From positions 2,335,028 through 2,399,027 of the forward strand of contig CM030938.1 of the NCBI GenBank assembly GCA_018136815.1: DNA of 64,000 nucleotides, in the 5' to 3' direction. Source of the DNA: Isochrysis galbana (taxonomy: Eukaryota > Haptophyta > Isochrysidales > Isochrysidaceae). The first letter of the stretch is position 1; every line of letters begins with the position of its first letter. Positions 36,701 through 47,186 of this stretch are shown here, piece after piece. The notes beneath the pieces were generated by a model. That model saw nothing but the letters and a program-made list of their open reading frames with translations. It made no database searches and was not told the DNA's origin. Both the position numbers and the translations under genes were made by a program.

Positions 36701-37109
36701 AGCGCATGAACTCGTGCGCGTCCTCTTGCCTACCGAGACGGAATCCGCGCGCAATGTCCGGAAGCGCAGTAGCAATGTCGCGAGGCGCATACGCGGCACC
36801 ATGCGGCCCAAGAGCAGAGGTTCGACGCATCAGTTCCTCGAGGCTACAACTCAGACAGAAGGCTCGAGGCCGTGTGGCCCGTATCTTGCACTTGGAGGAA
36901 TGCTGTCGGCGCTCAAGATATCGGTTGAAGGCCGGGGTGTGCACCAAGCACTGCAAGACGGAGTTCATGAAGCATGTGTTGCCGAGGTTAGCTAGGCCTC
37001 CTCCAACCTCGATGCGGGCCCTGCCACCCCTGAAGCTGGCAGAGCCTGGCTGGCTCAGTGGCTTGTGGTTGTTGATCAAGGGATTGCAGGGCTGCTGGTG
37101 CTCGAGCAT
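33727..37109 (-). CDS. Ubiquitin-specific protease fused to cyclin L with RS tail
   Basis: Exon 1 is 37109-35178 (644 codons) and exon 2 is 34974-33727; the 203-bp GT-AG intron is phase 0. ATG 37109 is the first in frame. The USP part has the Cys box LGNTCFMN (Cys46), RQEDAHEF, two CxxC zinc pairs, HLKRF (about 255), the His box GGSTNSGHYYCY (about 322) and WWCLND, all as in active USPs. After a Ser/Thr-rich linker, residues from about 600 (YGCEIIQQMGIMLYL) through the exon join to about 810 align with both cyclin boxes of cyclin L, followed by an Arg/Ser/His-rich tail. Cyclin L partners CDK11-type kinases in splicing. No stop or start separates the two halves in exon 1. Two adjacent genes joined by read-through annotation is the alternative. 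Confidence 0.85.
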
Positions 37110-37204
37110 ACTGCTCTTCAGCCACCCTATGCCAACGCGGCAGCGTCGCGGCACTGCCGCGTGAGGTGCGAGAGGGAGCGCGCCGACACACGCCGACACC
37201 CGCA

Positions 37205-38170
37205 CTTCCTTTTTCTTTACTTCTTATGCTGGAAAAACAAGGATTCTGGGTCGGTGGTCCGTCCCATCTTACAAGTTTCAAGTTGGCTGTGAGGTGAGGG
37301 TGGAGTCCGAGCTGTTGCGTCTCTTCCTCACGTGACAATCGCTGGTATGTCTCCGTGTGTGGTGCGTGTTTCCTAGTCACGGCGGGGTCCGTCTTAGGAG
37401 TGTTCCGTCTCGGGTCCCCCGGCTATTATATATGCCACTCCCATCGAGTTGGTTAGTGCTTGAATCTCCAGACTAGGTTCTAGGTTGCCTCTTGTGCCTA
37501 CTGTGAATATCGGGTATATGTCGTTCGTATCGATCCTTTTTTTCGGCTGTCTGCCCATGCCCGCTTGGGCGGTCCTAGCCGAGTCCGTTGTGTTTGCAAA
37601 TAGTAGAGCCTTGCTTAGTGTCGTGTATCGTCTGTCCAATGTCCAATGTTCTTATCAGTACCGATTCTTCTGAGAATTCGATACCGTCGCAGTGTATTCT
37701 GTAGAAGTCTGTTACGATATGTCCGGGGTGCATGAAAACGTCATCGATGATGACCTCCTCTCTGCTTCTATCGTCCCTGGGTGCAAATCGCGCAAGTTTG
37801 TCGAGCGTCTCTAGTATTTTGACTATTCTCGGGCATTCGCCTAGGTGAGTGGAGGACTCATATGCCGCCTTGCACATGCGGCACGTTTTGTCTCTATCTG
37901 CGAAGTGGTTATAAGTACCTATCCGTCTGTGGGTAAGGTGTGTGAAATGGAGGTGTGTGTCCCTCGCTGTCATCAACGGGGAGGTGTAGAGTGTGGCCAA
38001 GTGTTCCCAGGTGTTTTCGGGTACCGGTAGACGCTGCGCCCAGTTTTCGGGGCCCGTTAGGCGTCTGCGCTTGCCGTCTATTTTTTGTAGTGCTCGTGTT
38101 AGCTGTTCCACTCCCATTTCGTCTAGCGGCGTGTTTCCGTCGAGCGTATACTCTAGCCCGGTCACTCACT
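37205..38170 (-). mobile_element. 5'-truncated LINE, 3' end
   Basis: Minus-strand ORF2 C-terminus (38165-37575) with FTHLTHRRIGTYNHFA and the finger CRMCKAAYESSTHLGEC, matching the copy at 31408-32031. A second short frame follows (37639-37394) with GMGRQPKKRIDTNDIYPIFT, then an untranslated tail ending in AAGTAAAGAAAAAGGAAGTG near 37205. Endonuclease and polymerase are absent, as expected of a 5'-truncated insertion. Its 3' end abuts the upstream flank of the USP-cyclin L gene. Confidence 0.75.
37394..37639 (-). pseudogene. LINE-associated short frame with GMGRQPKKRID motif
   Basis: The 81-codon frame contains RTAQAGMGRQPKKRID, IFTVGTRGNLEPSLE and VAYII. Close relatives lie at 18506-18676, where GMGRQPKKRID is exact, and at about 51235-51405 (DLYPLFT...DELEPS). 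Repetition at three loci with protein-level similarity suggests a real coding module at the 3' end of this non-LTR family. Its function is unknown to me. Confidence 0.5.
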
Positions 38171-38279
38171 CTTTTTAACCACTATTTTCCACCTCCGCCC
38201 CCAGGGTTCCCGCCCGCCCTCCGCGCCCAGAGTTCCCCCGCGGAAAGAGTGAACGCACGGCGTGCACCTTCCTGGAAGT

Positions 38280-38810
38280 TGCTATGCGCACGCACGGCGC
38301 CCCCGCGGGGGGGGGGGGGGGGGCGATGCACATCGCGCCGTGCCCATGCACGGCGTGCACAATGTGATTGCAAGTCATCACACGTGCTGCGTAAAGCGTA
38401 AAGAAACATCTCTTATATTGCACGTTTACGTAGTTGTGCGCCTTAGGTGGCACGCAGAGGGAAAAAGTCGGCATGCGCACGCACGGCGTCTCCGCGGGGG
38501 GACCGATGCACATCGCGCCGTGCCCAATGCACGGCGTGCACAATGTGATTGCAAGTCATCACAGGTGCTCAGTGGATACTATTCATTAAACTGCATGTTT
38601 ATGTAGTTGTAGTTGTCCGCCTTAGAGGAAAAGCGTTTGCATGCGCACGCACGGCGTCCCCGCGGGGGAACATAAACCGCGGGGAAAAGCAGAGAAAAAA
38701 GTTGTTATCCCCACGCACGGCCTTATTTAATTTTAAAATACTATATACATAACTGTGGACATTTGATCGCTCAATTCCACTGATGCCCCACAATTGACGG
38801 AACGACACCT
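38280..38810. repeat. Tandem palindromic repeat joined to a dispersed MITE-like repeat
   Basis: Three successive units begin GCGCACGCACGGCG then a CCCCGCGGGG palindrome. The first two continue GCACATCGCGCCGTGCC and CACGGCGTGCACAATGTG. The third (38642-38809) becomes the minus-strand copy of the TTCCGTCAATTG repeat also found at 42674, 48079 and 55214. It ends GACGGAACGACACC at about 38797-38810. No coding potential. Confidence 0.7.
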
Positions 38811-38819
38811 TCTAAATAG

Positions 38820-38975
38820 ACACACGAAAGGCCTTCCCGGAGACCATACTCTGAACGAGGCTCACGGTAGTGCACCTGGGCCGGACCCCGGATACCGAAG
38901 AAAAAGGAGTGAAGGGGGGAAGAGATGAGGTGGAGCGAGGGGAAACAAGGGCGATGTCGGCCGGAGAGGTGGAAT
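38820..38975 (+). repeat. LINE-tail-like repeat
   Basis: Contains GGTAGTGCACCTGGGCCGGA and CCCCGGATACCGAAGAAAAA followed by a G/A-rich tail, matching the 3' ends near 18840-18930 and 51560-51670. No attached coding region was seen. Confidence 0.55.
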
Positions 38976-39502
38976 GAACCTAGATTCTAGCCTAGATCTA
39001 GTAGGTGTGTAGCCCAGAATCTTCAAAAAAAAAATTTCACGCATCAGCGCCTCGCACCGCGCGCGTGGCTCCTCGTCCTCGCGTGCCGCACCAAGCATCA
39101 CCCACTCCAGCGAATGCAGCCGCACTCCCGTCGGGAAATGGGAAATCCATAAACATGGCGCCGAAATAGCGCAGCTCCGCTAGCTGAGTCAGCATCGCAC
39201 CTGCCGAGGCCATTTGCTCCCGAACTCAGCCCCAGAAGTGCGTGCGGTCTCGAAAACTCATAACAGTGATCATAAGTCCAATGGATATCAACTATGTCAA
39301 CCGCAAACATTTTACGGCTGCAATCGTTGCTAGTCCGACTACAAGTCAAGCGCACTGGACCTGAGCAAGAACTCGGAAAGAAATGACACAAGGGGAAAAC
39401 TCGGCAGGACAGAGCCCACGCAGCTCGCAGACGGTGCTTCTCAACAATCAGAACTAGAGGATGGGCTCGAATTGTCGTGAGAGCTGCAAGATGACCAACC
39501 AA
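38976..39502. other. Gene-free stretch
   Basis: No gene, RNA or repeat recognised. It lies downstream of the diaminopimelate decarboxylase stop and should hold its 3' untranslated region. Confidence 0.3.
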
Positions 39503-41090
39503 TCACTTTGAAGGCGTGAAAGGCACCTCGTTTGCCCAAATGTCCTCAACTGGCTGGCGCTTGCGAATGAGATTAAGTCCACCCTTGACGTCCAGCATGA
39601 GTTCCGCACATTCAGGGAATGAGTTGTAATTCTTCGTGCTCATTGACGAGCAGTAGGCACCCGCGCCCTCGATGACGATGACGTCGCCGATGGCCGCATC
39701 CGCGGCAAGCTGACGGCGAGAGAGAGTCTCTGGCGAATCTGGAGCAGGGGTGAGTAGATCACCACTCTCGCAACAATGGCCAACAACTACATAGTCTCCA
39801 CCGGGAACAACAGAGCCGGCCACACGTTCAGGGTGCTTGACCAGAACAATCGGATGTTGAGCGCCGTAGAGCGAAGGACGGAGAACCTCCGTCATGCCAG
39901 CGTCAAGCTTGAGGAACGCGTGGCCTTCCACACCAGTCGTTGCTATGTCCTGGACTGTGGTCACGAGCGAGCCTGAAGCAAAAGAAACAGGCAGGAGATA
40001 TCATTCACTCTTGCCATTGCGATGCCTCAGCAATTGAAGCTCTATCGCCAGATTGCCGCGGGCAGGCGTGACAACAGATGAAGCGGGCTTGATTCAGCTC
40101 ACCAGAGTTTGCTACCAAGAATGTGCCTGGCTCAATTTCGAGAGCAAGCTCCCGACCAGTTCGCGCGGCGAACTCCTCGAATGCCTCCTTAACGGGGAGG
40201 CCGACAACACTAAGCTCGGTCGACTTCTCCGATGCCATACGGCCAACTTTGTAGCCACCACCAAGGTTCATAATCTTGACAGACGGGATCTGCTCACAGA
40301 GTCGAAGTGATAGTCCAGAAACTCGCTGCCACACAGCAGGGTCGGAGCCGGAGCCAATGTGGGTATGAATTCGGGCAGGCTCGAGATCATACTCAGCAAT
40401 AATGGCCTTGACTTCAGGCATCAACTCGTGCCAGATACCAAACGATGATGAAGGGCCGCCCACGTTGGTCTTCCCAGTGCCACCAGAGCCAAGACCTGGG
40501 TTGAAGCGCACACCCAGCTGATCTGTACGGTCACCACGTTTGATCTCTCCAAACGCACGCAGTTGCTTCAGGGAGCACGCATTGAACTTGATACCAAGTG
40601 CTAGCAATTCTGAAAGATCATGTGGCGTCTCCTGGGAGGAGAGAGAGATCCGCGATGGATCGACCCCTGCCGCCACAGCACGGTGGACCTCGTATCCAGA
40701 CGAGGCGTCAATGTGCAGACCCATCCTATCGAACGTCTGCAGGATTGCCGCATTGGGGCAGGCCTTCATCGCAAAGCGAACGGTGAGGCCGTACGCATTC
40801 GGGAATGCAAGGGCAGTCATCGCCTGCTCCTTGAGAGCTGCCTCTGAGTAGACGTAGGCGGGTGTGCCAAACTCATTCTTGACTGCAATAGCATCCTGTT
40901 CCGTGAGGAAGCGGAGTCCTTCTTCAGCACCGGTGGTGGCCACCATATGCGCCAGCGCATTGACGGCCTGGCGGGGACTCACTGCGTGGCGGGCAAGCGG
41001 TAGCACCAGGCCGAGCGCCGCATGGCAGAGCGCCAGCCAGGGCGCCATGGCGTTGCAGCGAGGACACACGCACGTGCCCGAGCGAGACAT
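39503..41090 (-). CDS. lysA: Diaminopimelate decarboxylase (lysine biosynthesis)
   Basis: PLP-dependent enzyme of the last lysine step, meso-diaminopimelate to lysine. Exon 1 is 41090-40103 and exon 2 is 39972-39503, joined across a 130-bp GT-AG intron, giving 485 residues (471 from the second ATG at 41048). Numbered from 41048, Lys95 in [10 protein letters not shown] is the PLP lysine. HIGSGSD, NLGGGY, EPGT and CCESGD follow in family order, and GAY near the end matches the substrate-side tyrosine. EPGT replaces the more common EPGR. From MAPWL the start reads as a signal peptide plus Arg/Ala-rich stretch, which would suit import into a complex plastid. Ornithine or arginine decarboxylase is less likely given the HIGS and CESGD contexts. 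Confidence 0.85.
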
Positions 41091-41757
41091 AAACTCGAAA
41101 TTTCCCTTAAAACCCCCGCCCCGCCGCACGGCGGCCGACCACGCCTATGTACTTGTCTGAATGAGTTTTGTAGTACTAGTAGAGTGCAGCTCTTAGTCCC
41201 GTGGGGATTTAATTGCGTCCTCACGTGCTCACGTGTGTCGTGTATCGTGTGTCTCGATCCTTCGCCATCGCTAGACTCATGCTAAAGTACAGCTCATCAA
41301 AACCGTGTAATATTCTTACCGCACACGCGGCCATGAAACCACTACCTATACGCAGCATACTTCACCCCCCCCCCACTACCTACACCTACTACCTACTCCT
41401 ACTCCCCCGGCCCTCCGGCCCTTTCCCCACCACCACCACCATCAGACGGCTCCCCGGCTCCCCCCGTGCACTTCTAGGGGGATGGGGGTGAAGGGCTTAG
41501 ATATGGTCCGGTGGCCCGCGCCCCCCCCCCCCCCCGTGACCCGTTCCTCCCACCTCCCACCCCTACCTACGCCTAGCAGGCTGGCGACTGGCGGAGGGAA
41601 GAGCGAAGCAGCTCGTTTCCTCTGTTGGGAACGAGTCGCGAAGGCGCACCGGCGGCTAGCGCGGCGCTCAAATCATCCGGGGAGCCCGGAACGGGCTCAT
41701 CGTGAGAACGGGGAAAGCCAAGGCCAAGGACGGGAATTTGGAATGGACGGGAACGGG
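41091..41757. other. Intergenic stretch with dispersed repeat
   Basis: Upstream region of the decarboxylase gene. About 41309-41520 is a second copy of the repeat at 17780-18060 (ATTCTTACCGCAC, GGGTGAAGGGCTTAGATATGG). C runs at 41365-41375 and 41521-41535. No gene recognised. Confidence 0.45.
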
Positions 41758-41914
41758 AAAAAGTCGCGTTCCGTCAAAAGAGAAAAGAGGGCCAGGTTTT
41801 TTTTCTTATCAACATGTGCCTTTTTTCTTTTTGGGTAGCCACAATAATATTATTATTACGAAGGTACAAAGCTAATCACGCTCCCCCACTCTCTACACAC
41901 GCGGTAACCCCCAG

Positions 41915-42388
41915 CTACGCGGGCTGAGTTTTCATCTTCTTCGTCTTTTTCGCCTCACATCCCTCTTCCTCAATGTCGTTCTGCTGGCAGGCGACGATGT
42001 CGCTTGGCTGATCTTGGGTGGCGAGGTCCGTGACGCGTGCGAGGACGGCCTCCTTGTTCTCCATGTAGAGTTTGCCAGCTGCTCGGTGCACTTGCACCAT
42101 GGGATCCGTTTCAGCGTACGCGACCGCCATGATGTATTCCATGCAGAGGAGGTACGCGACGGCGGCCTCGTCTCCAATGTACTTGGTCTTGGGGATCCTT
42201 TCGTAATCGTCGGAGTAGTCGCCGACGAGCATGAGGGTTGCCTTGCACCAACGGCCCATGTATGGCTTGATGAGTGCCCACATCGACGGGTAGCGAGCGT
42301 TCCTTGGCCAGTTCCACGCGGAAGTCTCCACATCCACGGCCCACCCATGCCAGAGGCTGTAAGAAGCCAAAAAATACATTAAACGCAC
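41915..42388 (-). pseudogene. Final exon of an unknown gene, carried in the TIR element
   Basis: The minus-strand frame is protein-like: WALIKPYMGRWCKATLMLVG, YIGDEAAVAYLLCMEYIM and a Lys-rich end (KKTKKMK). An acceptor-like TTCTTACAG at about 42359-42367 suggests that the coding part starts near 42358 as a last exon. A shorter, partly diverged copy of its C-terminus is at 42885-43070 on the plus strand. I do not recognise the family; it could be a captured host gene end or the tail of the element's own protein. Confidence 0.4.
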
Positions 42389-42673
42389 CCTCTCTGATGA
42401 AAAAATTCTTGAAGGTGTCCGCTATGCTGCTAACGCCTCGCAGTCGCGTGCGATCACATTGCCAACCAACGCCTATACCCCTACCTCTACTCTCCCTTCC
42501 GCTCCCCCCCCCTCGTCCCTCGTTCCTTCTTCGGTTTTGGGGGGTCGGCCCCCATGTACACTACTACTTTGGGCCTAGCGTTAGGGGGAGAGGGGGAGGG
42601 GAGGGGCAGGCCTCGTGTGTCTATTTTCGGCGGCCTCGGGTACGGTCCGTCCCTGTGTGGGGGCCCGGCCTTA

Positions 42674-42880
42674 GGTGTCGTTCCGTCAATTGTGGGGCAT
42701 CAGTCGAATTGAGCGATCAAATGTCCACAGTTGTGTATACAGCAGTATTTTAAAATTAAATGAAGACGAGCCATGCGTGGGCATAACAACTTTTTTCTCT
42801 GCTTTTCCCCGCGGTGCATGTTCATGTTCCCCCGAGGGGACGCCGTGTCAACGCTTTTCCTCTGCGTTTCCTCTAAGGAC
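42674..42880 (+). repeat. MITE-like repeat with TTCCGTCAATTG end
   Basis: Begins GGTGTCGTTCCGTCAATTG, contains GAATTGAGCGATCAAATGTC, a TTTTAAAATTAAAT core, CTTTTTTCTCTGCTTTTCCC and ends GCGTTTCCTCTAAGG. Further copies are at 48079-48277 (+), 55214-55300 (+, truncated) and 38600-38810 (-). Confidence 0.75.
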
Positions 42881-43283
42881 GGTGCAAGTGCACCGAGCAG
42901 CTGGCAAACTCTACATGGAGAACAAGAAGGCCGTCCTCGCACGCGTCACGGACCTCGCCACCCAAGATCAGCCAAGCGACATCGTCGCCTGCCAGAAGAA
43001 CGACATCGACAATAGGATCGAGGAGGAGGGGTGTGAGAAAAAGACGAAGAAGATGAAAACTCTAGCCTGCGTAGCTTGGGGTTACCGTGTGTATGTGTGT
43101 ATGGGGGGACGGGGGGGGGGGTTGCTATGCGCACGCGCCGCGTCCTTGTATGTCGTGATTAGCTTTGTACATCTTAGTAATAATAATACTCACTGGAGGA
43201 ATTGTTGAGACCTAAAAGAAAACAAGCATTCTGAGTGAAAACAAAATATCACCTGGCCCTCTTTTGACGGAACGCGACTTTTC

Positions 43284-44253
43284 TGGCCTTGCCCAGTAGA
43301 TCGTACATACGCAGATGTAACAATGTGCGCGAGAGCAGAGAGCAAGCGAGCACGCGGCGGATGTTTTACGTGTTACGCGGGCTAAGTAACGCTTAGTTAC
43401 GGTTGAGATTTTTTTAGGCTTCGTACAAGGAGACGTGTTGCGGATAGTACCTGCGGCACGAAAAAATCCCGACAAGTTGTGAGAAGTTTCACGAGAAGTT
43501 TGGGTCGTCCGCTACAAGATTCGTGTAAGTTTGGCCAAGAACCAAGAACAAGAAATTTGGGCGCGTTTTGCTAGAAAGAAGTATTGACCTGAGCCTACTC
43601 CTACTCTTAAGAGATAAAGTATCCCGCGTATCCCGCAATGGGGGCCTGACTCGGCGGAGTTGTGTGATATGTGATATTCACCGTGTTGTACACCGGGGTT
43701 TGATTTGCGGTTGAGATGGTTAAAAGATCACAGAACAAGAAGTCTTGTGTCTTGTGTTAGGTCGCCTCCCGAAATAGACCGTAGACCGCCTGGCGCCTGG
43801 CTGACGTTCACTGTTGCATTCTTCAACCCAAGCCCCAAGCGGGCATGGTGGCAAAATGGTAGGTGGCCGCTACCCCTCCCTCACCGTCAAAGTTGAGGGT
43901 CAAAGTTGCTTGTTTACTAAAGTAGACGGGGGGGAGTGTGAAAAAAAAGGTAACCTCAAGTTGCACCTTCTCCCACGTCCTAGCTTCCAGCTAGGCACTC
44001 GCGGTGTGAAGAGAAGAGATTCGAATTTGGCCTTGGCCTTGTCTTTGCCTTCTTACAGGATCGATCGGATCGTTTAATCAGAAAACGGCGATGGACGGGT
44101 GATGATGGACGGGTGATAATGAAAAGCGCACAGAGCACACGAGCAAAGCCAAGCAACCTACAACCGTGGACTTCTCTTGTTTGTGTGCTTCACCCACACC
44201 CGCACCCGCACCAGTTCTCACCCTCACCTGAAGCACGATCGTAAAAATACGGG
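43284..44253. other. Gene-free stretch
   Basis: No gene recognised. About 43830-43990 shares CCCAAGCGGGCATGG and CTCAAGTTGCACCTTCTCCC with repeats at 18495 and around 61390-62375, so part of it is likely an old non-coding transposon. Confidence 0.35.
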
Positions 44254-45092
44254 TTAACGGCGTTTGCGGCGCTGTGGAACATCCTTCTTCTTCTTGGTAA
44301 AGTCCATCAGGACAATGGCAATGATGGCCAGACCGCCAGTCACAAACAACTCTGGTTGTGGCTCCATTCCAAAGCTGCGACATCCCGTAACCAACATCCC
44401 GCAACCAACAGCGATCAGGTATTCAGTTCCAGCGATGAGAGGAGCAAGAAGAGCCCCCGCGACAACGGCATATGCCCCAATAAGAGGGATGTTGGGCATG
44501 GGCTGGAGAGCGATGTTTCGCAGCGCCTTCTCTGCATCAGCAGTGCGCGCCATGGCCTTGCCAGCCTTCCGGTACGCTGCAGAGATGGTCTTCTCTGATT
44601 CAACAGACCGCTTCGAATTTCGCACCCGCACAAATTCGTACGGGGTCATGAGGGCTTGAGAGGTAGCATTGATCGCATCGAAGATCCTCGGATTTTTCAC
44701 CACCATGGGCGAGTCTGCTGCCCAATTAATGCCACCACAAACTGCTAGCTTCAAGGGCGTAATCTTGAGAGCATTCTCGCCGAGCTGGCGCGGCCTGATC
44801 AGGAAAGGCTGTTGAGAGAGTACAAGTGACAATGAGATGAGTCCAAGTACCTGCCGCATCAGGCTGAAGAAGGCGGCGCGCTGCTTCTCCAGCTTTTTCT
44901 GCTCAGCTGCCGACATGACAGGCTCCTCCTCGTCCATCTCAGGCTCTGAATCTGAGTCTGCAGCGGCGAAGGCAGGGTCAGCCATCAGCCCTATCCATAA
45001 AATGGTGACCGAGGTAACACACCTGAATCCTGGGGCTCCATCCCCTTGCGATCCCGCTTAGGCCCACCCTTGACCTTCTTGGCCCCCGCCAT
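44254..45092 (-). CDS. Small membrane protein of unknown family with very short introns
   Basis: Best model: exons 45092-45023, 44990-44851 and 44808-44254 (254 residues), removing introns of 32 and 42 bp with GT-AG borders (GTGTGTTACC...GGATAG; GTACTTGGAC...CAACAG). Both introns could be wrong: the frame is open through the 42-bp one, and MADPAFAAAD at 44985 is an alternative start. The N-terminus is Lys-rich then acidic (EPEMDEEEP). Two hydrophobic segments (IPLIGAYAVVAGALLAPLIAG and LFVTGGLAIIAIVLM) precede a basic tail ending RRKRR, which resembles an ER-retained membrane protein. I do not recognise the family. Confidence 0.65.
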
Positions 45093-45436
45093 GGTGCTGC
45101 TGCCGCGCTGCCGCGCGCGTGGCTTATGTACGAGAGCGCAGAATGTGGACGCTTTAACCCTAGAGGCTTGCGCTTCGCAGAGTGGCCGAATCTTCGGGGC
45201 GCAGTCGCTTATTTCTCGAGGACCGCTCGCGGCGCGAGCTGGTTTTTTGACGAGAGGTTCCTCCCTTCCCCCCCCCTCCCCCCCCCGGTGCTTTTTCCCG
45301 GAGAGTCGCCCGACGTAGGCCGGTCCGTCGGTCCGCCTCAGTGGGTTTTCCCCCATTGTAGCTTGTGGAGAGTTATAATTATAATGGGAGCCGGGGGTTT
45401 GCGAGGGGGGAGATTCGAAGGGATACCAGAATATCG
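45093..45436. other. Gene-free stretch
   Basis: Upstream region of the membrane-protein gene. A C-run-rich block near 45260-45360 (CCGGAGAGTCGCCC, GGGTTTTCCCCCA) resembles 47430-47475. No gene. Confidence 0.3.
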
Positions 45437-46060
45437 AACTAAGTTATACTTAGTTCGCCCATGGGGGGGCACGAGCCTAGATGGGAAATACGTATTTACC
45501 GTATTTGGCCAGAGGCCAAATACATATGTATTTGGCTGTATTTGAAGCGCGTCCTGGGTTGTAGGTTGTAGGCCTCGAATGTATTTGAAAAGTATTTGAC
45601 CGGAGGCCAAATACATATGTATTTGGCTGTATTTGCAGGCTCCAGCACCGTATTTCCCATCTAGGCCCAGATGGGACAATAGGCTTCTAATAGGTTCTAT
45701 TAAGAGGTCAAGAGGCCTACCAGACCTGTTACCTGTTAATAGGTAATAGGTAAAAAAAAACCTTTCAATATTCTCGCCTCGCGCGTGGCTATAGGCCTAT
45801 ACTATAGGTACCGCTATCGTAGCCACGCCCAAATCATCTCGGATCCCTTCCTCTCCCTAGTAACTTAGCTCACAAGTCAGAAGCCAATCATATTCATAAT
45901 ATACATCACATACTCATACATCTATAATATTTGTGGAATGAGTTTTATTTTGACCTGTTACGGACCTATTGCGACCTGTCAATAGGTCCTCTTAATAGGA
46001 ATAGGCCCCCGAAACCTGTTGACCTTGTACCTGTTGTCCCATCCGGGCATCTAGGGGCAC
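45437..46060. mobile_element. Cluster of foldback, AT-rich small elements
   Basis: A 9-bp-stem hairpin around AACTAAGTTATACTTAGTT (45438-45456) with ATG at 45461 resembles the retroposon 5' hairpins. Next, 45478-45665 is closed by CCTAGATGGGAAATACG and its complement and holds two palindromes around CCAAATACATATGTATTTGG. Then 45660-46060 is bounded by CCCAGATGGGACAA and its near complement TTGTCCCATCCGGG, with TATTAAGAGG inside each end. These look like nested small inverted-repeat elements with no coding capacity. Confidence 0.5.
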
Positions 46061-47020
46061 GAGCCCCCCCCTCTCTCAACTCCTCCCCTGCCATGGGCCA
46101 TGGGGGAGGAAGGTCGTTTGCCTTCATTTGGTACCCCTCGTTTCCAAATACGCGATGCGGGGCCACCACGAGGGAGTCCCAATCCTACCTAGGGGTGGGA
46201 GGGCGAGGGAGGGTGAAGGCGCGGGGGCGGCCCCAGTCTCGGCCGCGTCACAGGTACCCCTCCTGCCCCTGCGCCCTGTCCCTGCGCCCCTGCTCTCCCT
46301 CTTTGTCGACCCCACCTCTCCCTCCGCCCCCTCGACTCCGGAGTGCTCCTGGAATGTGATTCCCGCCCGAGGTCGTATGCCTTCGTTTGGTACCCCTCGT
46401 TTCCAAATACGCTCCCGGTACAAAAAAATCTTCTAGTATTTGAGTAAAGGCAGACACCCACCTCGCCCTTCACTCCTCTTCCGACGGCTCATCAAGCACC
46501 ATCTCCAGATCCCAAGGCAGCACAGCAGACGCCGCCTCTTCAAAACGACGCTCCAACACTAAGTTGGTATGAGCGCGCACCAAACGCTCAACCGTCTTCT
46601 GCCCCATCCGATTCCTTTTCTTGGAATGGAACCATCCCCCCACAGACTAGGAGTCTTCACACCCGGAAGCAGAGCAAGTCATCGAGAGCAGTCGAGTCGT
46701 AGCCCATGCAAGATCCGGCCAAGACCAAAAGCGTTCAAGATCCGGCCAAGACCAAAAGCGTTCAATTATCCCCATCCCTGCTAACACCTTTCGTTGTCAC
46801 CTGGAGGTTACTTGACTCAACTGGACACTTCACATGTTGAAACCCACACGTGGTCTGACTCCATTCACTCGACTTGGGGGCAGGGTCGATATCTCGTTGG
46901 AATTCACGTATCCACGTCTCACACCAAAGAGCACTGATGAGTTACACCAAAGAGCACCGACCGCGTAAAAGCAGACAACAAGTTTCGTCACACGTCTATA
47001 TGGAGGAGACGAGGAAGGGT
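46061..47020. other. Gene-free repeat-bearing stretch
   Basis: TTTGGTACCCCTCGTTTCCA occurs at about 46127 and 46385 as a direct repeat about 260 bp apart. AGATCCGGCCAAGACCAAAA is duplicated in tandem near 46710-46762. About 46750-46842 is an inverted copy of 50608-50702. No gene recognised. Confidence 0.45.
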
Positions 47021-47186
47021 GAGCAGTTGCCCTGCAGTTGAGCAGTTGCCCCGCAGTTGAGCAGTTGCCCCGCAGTTGAGCAGTTGCCCCGCAGTTGAGC
47101 AGTTGCCCTGCAGTTGAGCAGTTGCCCTGCAGTTGAGCAGTTGCCCTGCAGTTGAGCAGTTGCCCTGCAGTTGAGCAGTTGCCCTT
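47021..47186 (+). repeat. 19-bp minisatellite, about 8.7 copies
   Basis: Tandem copies of GAGCAGTTGCCCNGCAGTT, where N is C or T, run head to tail with no other variation except the partial last unit. Confidence 0.95.

Larger units (their letters stand above)
41758..43283. mobile_element. Terminal-inverted-repeat element with inverted gene ends in both arms
   Basis: Termini at 41758-41796 and 43252-43283 are inverted copies of AAAAGTCGCGTTCCGTCAAAAG...GGGCCAGG. Similarity continues inward: both arms hold GGTACAAAGCTAATCACG-like sequence and the same C-terminal coding stretch in opposite orientation (minus 42090-41915; plus 42885-43070). Between them lies a copy of the TTCCGTCAATTG repeat (42674-42880). 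No transposase is recognised, so it is probably a non-autonomous foldback DNA transposon. No target duplication was identified with confidence. Confidence 0.6.

Noticed and set aside
47021-47186. CRISPR-like array
   Set aside because: Units are contiguous 19-bp copies without unique spacers, and the genome is eukaryotic.
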